A DNA stretch of 64,000 nt from Tepidiphilus margaritifer DSM 15129 (GTDB taxonomy: Bacteria > Pseudomonadota > Gammaproteobacteria > Burkholderiales > Rhodocyclaceae). The translations under genes and the position numbers were made by a program. Below the pieces are notes generated by a model. The model searched no databases, was not told the origin of the DNA, and saw only the letters and a list, made by a program, of their open reading frames with translations. The DNA is taken from assembly GCF_000425565.1 (NCBI RefSeq), contig NZ_AUDR01000017.1:1-64000 (forward strand), given 5' to 3'. Every line of letters starts with the position of its first letter. The stretch's first letter is position 1. Of the stretch, positions 56,092-64,000 are shown one piece after another.

Positions 56092-57336
56092 ATGGCCGTC
56101 AATCTCTCCGCCCCCGATCCCAAGGACCTTCGCCCCGTCGCCGGCGTGCGTCTCGGCGTGGCCGAGGCCGGCATCCGCAAGGCCGGCCGGCGCGATCTCA
56201 CCGTGATCTCGCTCGCCCCCGGCAGCCGCGTGGCCGGCGTCTTCACGCAGAACCGCTTCTGCGCCGCGCCGGTGCAGGTCTGCCGCGAACACCTGGCGGG
56301 CGAGGCCGCGCCCCGTGCGCTCGTCATCAATACGGGGGTGGCCAACGCCGGTACCGGCGCCGAGGGGCTGGAGGCAGCGCACCGCACCTGCAAGGCCGTA
56401 TCGCAGGTGCTGGGGGTCGAGCCGCAGGAAGTGCTGCCGTTTTCCACCGGCGTCATTCTCGAGCCGCTGCCGGTGGAGAAGATCGAGGCCGCGCTGCCGG
56501 CGCTCGTCACCAACCTGCGCCCGGACGCCTGGCTGGATGCCGCCTACGCCATCATGACCACCGACACCGTGCCCAAGGCCTGCTCGCGCCAGGTGCGGCT
56601 CTCCGACGGCACCGTCGTCACCATTACCGGCATCAGCAAGGGCGCCGGTATGATCCGCCCCAACATGGCCACCATGCTCGGATTCGTCGCCACCGACGCC
56701 AAGCTCGCCAAACCTTTGCTCGATGCCTTGGTGCGCGAGGCGGCCGATGAATCGTTCAATGCCATCACCGTCGATGGCGACACCTCCACCAACGATTCCT
56801 TCGTGTTGATCGCCACCGGCGCGGCGATGTCGCGCGAGCTCGCCGCGAGCGACGACGAAGACTACCGCAAGGTGCGCGCCGCCGTGATCGAAGTCTCGCG
56901 CTGGCTCGCCCAGGCCATCGTGCGCGACGGCGAAGGGGCCACCAAATTCATCACGGTGCGGGTGGAGAGCGGAACGTCGCGCGAGGAATGCCGCAAGGTC
57001 GCCTACGCCATCGCCCATTCTCCTTTGGTGAAGACCGCCTTCTTTGCTTCCGACCCCAACCTGGGCCGCATCCTCGCCGCCATTGGCTACGCCGGCATCG
57101 ACGATCTCGACCCGGAGGCGATCCGCGTCTGGCTCGAAGCCGAGGGCGATTCCATCCTCGTGGCCGAAGGAGGCGGGCGGGCATCCTCCTACCGTGAGGA
57201 AGATGGCGCCCGCGTCATGAAGCACGCCGAGATCACCGTGCGTGTCCATCTCGGCCGGGGCGAATCCGCCGCTACCGTCTGGACCTGTGATCTATCCTTC
57301 GACTACGTCCGCATCAACGCCGAATACCGCAGCTGA
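56092..57336 (+). CDS. argJ: Bifunctional ornithine acetyltransferase / N-acetylglutamate synthase
   Basis: Recycles the acetyl group in arginine synthesis. 414 residues. The precursor is self-cleaved before the nucleophilic Thr in [15 protein letters not shown] (Ala-Thr junction), giving alpha and beta chains. Other landmarks: [55 protein letters not shown] and [15 protein letters not shown]. It lies 13 bases after secA, likely cotranscribed, with purB 15 bases later. Confidence 0.96.
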   Translation: MAVNLSAPDPKDLRPVAGVRLGVAEAGIRKAGRRDLTVISLAPGSRVAGVFTQNRFCAAPVQVCREHLAGEAAPRALVINTGVANAGTGAEGLEAAHRTCKAVSQVLGVEPQEVLPFSTGVILEPLPVEKIEAALPALVTNLRPDAWLDAAYAIMTTDTVPKACSRQVRLSDGTVVTITGISKGAGMIRPNMATMLGFVATDAKLAKPLLDALVREAADESFNAITVDGDTSTNDSFVLIATGAAMSRELAASDDEDYRKVRAAVIEVSRWLAQAIVRDGEGATKFITVRVESGTSREECRKVAYAIAHSPLVKTAFFASDPNLGRILAAIGYAGIDDLDPEAIRVWLEAEGDSILVAEGGGRASSYREEDGARVMKHAEITVRVHLGRGESAATVWTCDLSFDYVRINAEYRS

Positions 57337-58722
<1,386 letters not shown>

Positions 58723-58770
58723 ATCCGTTTCCCCTTGTGCATCGAGATGGCATCGTGAATAAGCCGGTGC

Positions 58771-58776
58771 TATCAT
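58771..58776 (+). promoter_or_regulatory. Extended -10 element (TGcTATCAT) before the ferredoxin reductase
   Basis: TATCAT at 58771-58776 is preceded by TG one base away, an extended -10, 38 bases before the start codon. A T7 run follows at 58781-58787 in the leader. No -35 match is needed for this class. Confidence 0.45.
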
Positions 58777-58813
58777 TGCGTTTTTTTAGTCCTTTAGTGA
58801 GGATGTGACCGCC

Positions 58814-59641
58814 ATGGCCGAGACCGGTGCCGTTGCCGAGCAGACTTCTTCCCCCGCCTTGCCCAAGAACCTCCGCGTCGAGAAAGTGATCTGGGTGCAT
58901 CACTGGACCGACACCCTCTTCAGCTTCCGCTGTACCCGTGATCCGGGTTTTCGCTTCATCAATGGCCAGTTCGTGATGATCGGCCTGATGGTCGATGGCA
59001 AGCCGTTGCTGCGCGCCTATTCGATCGCTAGCGCCAACTGGGAAGAGCATCTCGAGTTCTATTCGATCAAAGTGCCCAATGGCCCGCTCACTTCCCGCCT
59101 GCAGCACCTCAAGGTGGGCGACGAGGTGCTCGTCTCCACCAAACCCACCGGCACGCTCGTGCAGGACAACCTCCTGCCCGGGGCGAAACGGCTCTTTCTG
59201 CTCGCCACCGGCACAGGGCTCGCACCATTCATGTCCATCATCAAGGATCCGGACGTCTACGATCGCTACGAAAAAGTGATCCTCGTGCACTGCACGCGCT
59301 GGGTGCGCGAGCTTGGCTACTACGACTACATCACCAAGGAGTTGCCGCAGCACGAGTTTCTGGGCGAGATGGTGCGCGAAAAGCTCATCTACTATCCCAC
59401 CGTGACGCGCGAGCCCTTCATCCACCAGGGCCGCATTACCGATCTCATCACCAGCGGCAAGCTCGCCGCCGATCTCGGCATCCCCCAGCTCAATCCCGAG
59501 ACCGACCGGGCGCTCTTGTGTGGCAGCATGCGCATGCTCGCCGACACGAGCAAGATTCTCGACGATCTGGGCTTCCAGGTCTCGCCCAGTATGGGCGTGC
59601 CAGGGCATTATGCGGTCGAGCGGGCGTTCGTCGATCAGTAA
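58814..59641 (+). CDS. fpr: Ferredoxin--NADP reductase
   Basis: FAD enzyme moving electrons between NADPH and ferredoxin or flavodoxin, often for oxidative stress defence. 275 residues from ATG 58814, chosen because GAGGA at 58799-58803 is well spaced; an in-frame GTG at 58805 would sit against it. FAD motif LLRAYSIASANWEEHLEFYS, NADP motif LFLLATGTGLAPFMSI, then LLCGSMRMLADTSKIL and the C-terminal GVPGHYAVERAFVDQ, whose aromatic-free tail is of the bacterial type. A strong terminator follows. Confidence 0.93.
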   Translation: MAETGAVAEQTSSPALPKNLRVEKVIWVHHWTDTLFSFRCTRDPGFRFINGQFVMIGLMVDGKPLLRAYSIASANWEEHLEFYSIKVPNGPLTSRLQHLKVGDEVLVSTKPTGTLVQDNLLPGAKRLFLLATGTGLAPFMSIIKDPDVYDRYEKVILVHCTRWVRELGYYDYITKELPQHEFLGEMVREKLIYYPTVTREPFIHQGRITDLITSGKLAADLGIPQLNPETDRALLCGSMRMLADTSKILDDLGFQVSPSMGVPGHYAVERAFVDQ

Positions 59642-59664
59642 CCCCCGCAAAGCGCGGCGAGCAT

Positions 59665-59692
59665 AAAAAAAGCCCCCGATCGGGGGCTTTTT
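59665..59692. terminator. Bidirectional rho-independent terminator
   Basis: A7 tract, stem AGCCCCC / GGGGGCT with loop GATC, then a T5 tract. It lies between the convergent fpr and secF genes and is symmetrical, so it can end both transcripts. Confidence 0.93.
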
Positions 59693-59711
59693 GCTGGCGA
59701 AGAAGGAAGAA

Positions 59712-60647
59712 TCAAACCACCGCTTCTTCCTTCTTCTTCACCGGTTTCACCAGATCTTCACGCGTGACGCCGAACCACATCACCAGGGCGGCGGAGACGA
59801 AGATCGACGAATAGATGCCGAAGACGATGCCGATGGTGAGCGCGAGTGCGAAATAGTGCAAGGTCTCGCCGCCGAAGAGCAGGATCGTCACCACCATCGC
59901 CAAGGTACTCGCGTGCGTGATGATGGTGCGCGACATGGTGACCGTGATGGCATGATCGAGCACGGCGGGTGTGTCCATCTTGGCACGGCGTTGTTTGAAG
60001 ACTTCGCGGACCCGGTCGAAGATGACCACCGTCTCGTTGACCGAATAGCCGAGCACGGCGAGCACCGCCGCGAGCACCGAGAGCGAAAATTCCCACTGGA
60101 AGGCCGCAAAGGCACCGAGAATGATCACCACGTCGTGCAGGTTGGCGATGATGGCCGACACGGCGAAGCGCCACTCGAAACGCATCGCCAGATAGGCGAC
60201 GATGCCAAACACCACGAAAGCGAGCGCCATCAGGCCATTGGTGGCGAGCTCTTTGCCTACCTGGGGCCCGACGAACTCGACGCGGCGTACTTCGAAACTC
60301 GTCCCGGGGACCTGGGAGAGCAGCGTCTTCACCCGTTCTCCCGCTTGGGCGCTCTCACCGTCTCCCAGATGAGGGAGGCGGATGAGGAGGTCGCGCGCGG
60401 AGCCGAAGTTCTGCACTTGAGCTTCGCGCAATCCCGCCTGGGCGAGCACGTCGCGTACCGCTTCGAGCGCGACGACCTCGCTCGAACGCACTTCCACCAG
60501 CGTACCGCCGGTGAATTCGATGGAGAGGTTCAGCCCGCGCAAGGCGAGAAAGAGTACGGCAGCCACGAAGGTGATGAGCGACACGGCGTTGAACCACAGG
60601 GCGTGCCGCATGAAGGGGATGTCTTGGCGTGGATGGAAGAGTTCCAT
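59712..60647 (-). CDS. secF: Protein-export membrane protein SecF
   Basis: Partner of SecD using the proton gradient to pull proteins out of the translocon. 311 residues: TM1 (LWFNAVSLITFVAAVLFLAL), periplasmic domain starting LNLSIEFTGGTLVEVRSSE, and the five-helix core with VLAVLGYSVNETVVIFDRVR and MSRTIITHASTLAMVVTILL typical of the family. It is separated from secD by a 160-base gap almost filled by a palindromic repeat. GGAGAG precedes its start. Confidence 0.96.
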   Translation of the reverse strand: MELFHPRQDIPFMRHALWFNAVSLITFVAAVLFLALRGLNLSIEFTGGTLVEVRSSEVVALEAVRDVLAQAGLREAQVQNFGSARDLLIRLPHLGDGESAQAGERVKTLLSQVPGTSFEVRRVEFVGPQVGKELATNGLMALAFVVFGIVAYLAMRFEWRFAVSAIIANLHDVVIILGAFAAFQWEFSLSVLAAVLAVLGYSVNETVVIFDRVREVFKQRRAKMDTPAVLDHAITVTMSRTIITHASTLAMVVTILLFGGETLHYFALALTIGIVFGIYSSIFVSAALVMWFGVTREDLVKPVKKKEEAVV

Positions 60648-60662
60648 GATGCTCTCCGTTTA

Positions 60663-60806
60663 GGGAAACGCTGAATAATTGGCTGCGCGGGCGAATCGCT
60701 GCGTTGCGCGGTGCTCGCTCCCTCGCCTATCTCCTCGATATGTCTCGGTCGCTGCGCTCCGTGCGCCTTGCGCTTCATCCCGCTCGCTCATTTCTTCAGC
60801 GTTCCC
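60663..60806. repeat. Palindromic repeat element (MITE/REP-like) between secD and secF
   Basis: About 144 bases with near-complementary ends: GGGAAACGCTGAA at 60663-60675 and TTCAGCGTTCCC at 60795-60806. The interior is rich in CGCTGCG, GCTCGCTCCCTCG and CGCTCGCTC words that pair imperfectly, giving a long fold-back. I recall similar GGGAACGCTGAA-ended palindromes dispersed in beta- and gammaproteobacterial genomes. It has no reading frame of note and ends one base before the secD stop codon. Confidence 0.75.
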
Positions 60807-60807
60807 C

Positions 60808-62646
60808 TTAGCCGATCGAGACGTGGGCGACGCGCTTCTTGCCGCCGTAAGTGAAGTTGACTAGCATGCGCGATACCAGGATGGCCGAGAACATGGAGGT
60901 GAGGATGCCGAGGCAGTGCACCACGGCGAACCCGCGCACCGGGCCGGAACCGAAGACCAGCAGCGCCACACCGGCGATGAGGGTGGTCACGTTCGAATCG
61001 AGGATGGTGGCAAACGCCCGCTCGTAGCCGGCGGCGATCGCCATCTGGGGCGAGACGCCCAAGCGCAGCTCCTCGCGTATACGCTCGTTGATGAGCACGT
61101 TCGCGTCGATTGCCATGCCCAGGGTGAGCGCCATCGCCGCGATCCCCGGCAGGGTGAGCGTGGCCTGCAGGATGGACAGGAGTGCGATCAAGAGCATCAG
61201 GTTGGCCGCCAGGGCCACCACCGAGTAGAGTCCGATGAGCTGGTAGTAGAAGATCATGAAGACGGCGATGAGCGCAAAGCCCCAGAGGGTGGCATGAACG
61301 CCGCGTTCGATGTTCTCTTTGCCGAGGCTGGGGCCGACGGTGCGCTCCTCGACGATGCGCATCGGGGCGGCGAGGCTGCCGGCACGCAATAGCAGGGCGA
61401 TGTCGCGCGCCTCTTCCACCGTCATCGCCCCCGAGATCTGCACCCGTCCGCCCGTGATTTCGGTGCGGATCACCGGCGCGGTGATCACTTCCGCCTGTCC
61501 CCGCTCGATGAGCAGGATCGCCATGCGCTTGCCGACGTTGTCGCGCGTGACCTCGCGGAAGATGCGCGCGCCGGCCGAATCCAGCGTCAGGTGAACGGCC
61601 GGCTCGCCCGTTTGACCGTCGAAACCGGGCTGGGCGTCGGTGAGCCGCTCGCCGGTGAGCACGACGTCCTTCTTCACCAGGATGGGGCGACCATTGCGCT
61701 CATAGAGGAGCTCGGTGCCCGGTGGAATGCGACCGGCGAGTGCCTCTTCGAGCGCCCCCGGCGTGTCGTCGACCAGACGCACTTCCAGCGTGGCCGTGCG
61801 CCCGAGGATGTCCTTGGCCTTGGCCACGTCCTGCACGCCGGGCAACTGCACGACGATGCGCTCTGCCCCCTGTTGCTGGATGACGGGCTCGGCCACGCCC
61901 AGCTCGTTGATGCGATTGTGCAGGGTCGTGATGTTCTGCTTGAGGGCGAATTCACGCAGGGTCTTCTCCGCCGCGGGCGTGAGCCGCGCAATGAGCTTCA
62001 CCGTTTCGCCCTGGGCCGTCACGTCGAGGGCCAGATCGGGCACGTTCTTGGCGATCACGCGCCGCGCCGCTTCGGCCGTGGCTTCGTCGGCGAAGCGCGC
62101 TTCGATGAGCCGGCCGTTGCGCACGATTCCCTGGTGGCGGATCTTCTCCGCCCGCATGAGCGAGCGCAAATCGGCGGCGATGGCGTCGAGCCGCTTGGTC
62201 AGCGCGCCGTCCATGTCCACTTCGAGCAGGAAGTGGACGCCGCCGCGCAGGTCGAGCCCGAGATACATCGGTTTGGCCCCAAGGCGGGAGAGCCACTGCG
62301 GCGTACCCGGCAGGAGGTTGAGCGCGACGATCGCTTCGGGTTTATCGGGATCGGGATTGAGTTCGGATTCGATCAGGTCTTTGGCCCGGATCTGGGTTTC
62401 GGTGTCGGCGAAACGCACCCTCAGGGCCCCGGCTTCGAAGAGAAAGCCTTGAGGAGTGAGCCCGGCCGCAGTCAGCTTCGGTTCCAATCGGGCGGCGAGG
62501 GTTTGGGCATCGAAGGGCGCACCGGGCCGCGCCGGCGTGATCTGCACGGCGGGGATCTCGCCGAAGAGATTCGGTGCGGCGTAGATCGCCCCGAGCAGCA
62601 GCACGAAGGCGATCAGCAGATTCTTCCACAGAGGGTAGCGGTTCAT
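60808..62646 (-). CDS. secD: Protein-export membrane protein SecD
   Basis: Large subunit of the SecDF export motor. 612 residues: TM1 (LLIAFVLLLGAIYAAPNLFG), periplasmic P1 head and base including LGLDLRGGVHFLLEVDMDGA, ADIALLL-type P1-base motif (EEARDIALLLRAGSLAAPM), then the membrane core with LALGMAIDANVLINERIREE (here LTLGMAIDANVLINERIREE) and NVTTLIAGVALLVFGSGPVR. Cotranscribed with yajC (13-base gap). The palindromic element downstream may reduce or tune secF expression. Confidence 0.96.
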   Translation of the reverse strand: MNRYPLWKNLLIAFVLLLGAIYAAPNLFGEIPAVQITPARPGAPFDAQTLAARLEPKLTAAGLTPQGFLFEAGALRVRFADTETQIRAKDLIESELNPDPDKPEAIVALNLLPGTPQWLSRLGAKPMYLGLDLRGGVHFLLEVDMDGALTKRLDAIAADLRSLMRAEKIRHQGIVRNGRLIEARFADEATAEAARRVIAKNVPDLALDVTAQGETVKLIARLTPAAEKTLREFALKQNITTLHNRINELGVAEPVIQQQGAERIVVQLPGVQDVAKAKDILGRTATLEVRLVDDTPGALEEALAGRIPPGTELLYERNGRPILVKKDVVLTGERLTDAQPGFDGQTGEPAVHLTLDSAGARIFREVTRDNVGKRMAILLIERGQAEVITAPVIRTEITGGRVQISGAMTVEEARDIALLLRAGSLAAPMRIVEERTVGPSLGKENIERGVHATLWGFALIAVFMIFYYQLIGLYSVVALAANLMLLIALLSILQATLTLPGIAAMALTLGMAIDANVLINERIREELRLGVSPQMAIAAGYERAFATILDSNVTTLIAGVALLVFGSGPVRGFAVVHCLGILTSMFSAILVSRMLVNFTYGGKKRVAHVSIG

Positions 62647-62659
62647 GGGAAAGGGGGTG

Positions 62660-62986
62660 TCAGAAGTTTTTCAGCGTGCCTTTGGGCAGCACGGCGGCAA
62701 TGGTCGGTTTCTGTACCGTGACTTCCACGCCTTTGGCGATTTCGACCCGCACGAAGTCTTCGTCCACCGAAGTGACGCGCCCGGCGATGCCGCCTTGAGT
62801 GACCACCTCGTCGCCTTTGGCCAGCGCCTGGATCATGGCCTTGTGCTCTTTTGCCCGTTTCATCTGCGGCCGCACCATGAGGAACCACAGGACGACGAAC
62901 ATCAGGATGATGGGTAGCAGCTGCATCAGCCCGCCGGTGGGATCCGCGGCAGGAGCGCCTTGGGCGTAGGCGTCAGTGATGAACAT
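62660..62986 (-). CDS. yajC: Sec translocase accessory protein YajC
   Basis: Small membrane subunit associated with SecDF. 108 residues with one N-terminal helix (LMQLLPIILMFVVLWFLMVR), then a basic stretch (RPQMKRAKEHKAMIQAL) and the cytoplasmic domain GDEVVTQGGIAGRVTSVDED. Start ATG 62986 has GAGGAG eight bases upstream. First gene of yajC-secD-secF; tgt and queA, which often precede it, are not adjacent here. Confidence 0.96.
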   Translation of the reverse strand: MFITDAYAQGAPAADPTGGLMQLLPIILMFVVLWFLMVRPQMKRAKEHKAMIQALAKGDEVVTQGGIAGRVTSVDEDFVRVEIAKGVEVTVQKPTIAAVLPKGTLKNF

Positions 62987-63075
62987 GAGGGAGACTCCTC
63001 GAAAGGGAAAAAGGAAATTGTACCATCAGCGGGGAATCGAGTCGTTCAATGTCATTTTCATGGCATCGAATGGCG

Positions 63076-63588
63076 CTATTGGGTCAAGCCGAGGCGTTGC
63101 ATCCAGTAGCGCAGCTTGGCGAGCGTCCAGCCCAATTCCCGTGCGGTCCGGCTCTGGTTCCAGCGATTGCGCTCGAGTGCGGCGCGCAAGGCTGCCGGGT
63201 CGACGGGGGCGTCGCGCTCGGGGGGGCATTGGGCGAAACCCTCGAGGATTTGAGCGAGCCGATCGATGCGCAAGGGTTTGGTGAGGAAGTCGTGTGCGCC
63301 GAGCTTGACGGCTTGTACCGCCGTGTCGATGTCCCCGTACGCGGTGAGAACGACCACCGGCGTGAGGGGGCGACGCTCGCGGGCGTAGCGCACGAGTTCG
63401 AGTCCATCGCCATCGGGGAGTCGTAGGTCGGTGAGGATGAGGTGGTACGGCGTGGCGGTATCGTCGAGCACATGACGAGCACCGGTGCAGTCGCCTACGG
63501 CGTCGGCTTGCCAACCGTGGCGATGGAGCGCGAGCGTGAGCAGCGTGCGCAGATCGGGTTCGTCATCGATGAGGAGGGCTCGAGGCAT
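63076..63588 (-). CDS. Response regulator with Fis-type DNA-binding tail
   Basis: 170 residues. Receiver domain with acidic Asp8/Asp9, phospho-acceptor Asp54 (LTDLRLPDGDG), Thr82 and Lys104, then a linker and a Fis/NtrC-type helix-turn-helix (NRWNQSRTARELGWTLAKLR, about 141-160). There is no AAA+ domain between them, so it resembles RegA/ActR in layout, or a PilR/NtrC regulator that lost its ATPase. No histidine kinase is adjacent within the window. It lies upstream of yajC on the same strand, 89 bases away. Confidence 0.88.
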   Translation of the reverse strand: MPRALLIDDEPDLRTLLTLALHRHGWQADAVGDCTGARHVLDDTATPYHLILTDLRLPDGDGLELVRYARERRPLTPVVVLTAYGDIDTAVQAVKLGAHDFLTKPLRIDRLAQILEGFAQCPPERDAPVDPAALRAALERNRWNQSRTARELGWTLAKLRYWMQRLGLTQ

Positions 63589-63733
63589 GGGTCGTGTCGG
63601 TCGTTATGCCTTTTCCATGATAAAGGAGGAGGGGCGAGGCGACAAGCACTTCGCCCGACCCTATGCTACACTGCACTGCAGCAAATGCGCCGGATGCCGG
63701 CGCACGTCTTCCATCAACCAGAGAGGAGTCATC

Positions 63734-64000
63734 CATGCAGACCATCTTCATCGTCGGCGCAGGAACGATGGGCAGCGGTATCGCCCAGGTCGCGGCTCAG
63801 AGCGGGTTTTCCGTGCGACTCTACGACATTTCCCCGCAGCAACTCGAGCGGGCCCGGTCCACCATTTCCGCCAACCTCGATCGGCTCGTGAAGAAAGAAA
63901 AACTCACGACGGCAGACAAAGAGGCCACGCTCGCGCGCATCGAAACGGCGACCCAACTCGACGGCGTGGCCGTGGCCGACCTGGTGATCGAGGCGGCGAG
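63734..64000 (+). CDS. 3-hydroxyacyl-CoA (3-hydroxybutyryl-CoA) dehydrogenase, 5' part
   Basis: Only the first 89 codons are in the window. MQTIFIVGAGTMGSGIAQVA is the NAD-binding Rossmann motif, followed by the acidic LYDISPQQLERA that binds the ribose; the C-terminal dimer domain is beyond the end. The enzyme oxidises 3-hydroxyacyl-CoA in fatty-acid, butyrate or polyhydroxybutyrate metabolism. Start ATG 63734 has AGAGGAG at 63721-63727. TACACT at 63667-63672 may be its -10 element. Divergent from the response regulator. Confidence 0.9.

Overview
The window looks like chromosomal DNA of a GC-rich betaproteobacterium. The evidence is gene order: a trpG-trpD-trpC run, an aroQ-accB-accC-prmA-DUF3426 operon, the rsmI/yraN/SIS/dolP group next to pyrC, a dcw cluster from mraZ to lpxC with murC followed directly by ddl (no murB between), then secA-argJ-purB and yajC-secD-secF. 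Gene content would fit a Hydrogenophilaceae- or Nitrosomonadales-like organism, but genus is a guess. No tRNA or rRNA was recognised; one structural RNA, RNase P RNA, is clear.

Layout. 1-1630: tail of a probable integrative-element gene with a perfect 75-base tandem repeat, then repeat-rich DNA with little coding signal, lying where trpE would normally precede trpG. 1631-4089: trpGDC. 4108-10253: a four-gene export operon (lipoprotein adaptor, RND pump, PIMT-like methyltransferase, TolC-type channel). 10228-14864: waaA, apaH, plsC, a PfkB kinase and a glycine-zipper lipoprotein. 14830-20842: a long minus-strand run (hypothetical, tlpA-like, glycine zipper, aroQ, accB, accC, prmA, DUF3426). 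20918-22917: mpl and an AlkA-type glycosylase. 23015-30116: a roughly 7 kb accessory insertion. 30293-34345: dolP, SIS protein, yraN, rsmI, pyrC and a lipoprotein. 34380-34782: rnpB. 34981-52837: MraZ operator, dcw cluster, lpxC and a small membrane protein. 52736-59641: DUF721, secA, argJ, purB, ferredoxin-NADP reductase. 59665-62986: terminator, secF, a palindromic repeat element, secD, yajC. 63076-64000: an orphan response regulator and the start of a 3-hydroxyacyl-CoA dehydrogenase.

The most unusual part is the accessory insertion. It holds two very large, translationally coupled minus-strand genes: a 1036-residue protein I cannot place, followed by a 1291-residue protein with Walker A/B and helicase motifs IV, V and VI plus a long N-terminal region. 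The pair is flanked by a 32-base imperfect direct repeat (26 of 32 identical, no gaps) whose core hairpin shows a compensatory base-pair change, and its upstream edge abuts a truncated IS5-type transposase. Base composition is visibly more AT-rich than the surroundings. This has the look of a mobile anti-phage or anti-plasmid module, but function is inference only.

How the genes work together: mraZ-lpxC supplies peptidoglycan precursors, the divisome and the first committed step of lipid A; waaA, plsC and accBC feed envelope lipid synthesis; mpl recycles murein peptides; secA and secDF-yajC supply protein export for the same envelope.
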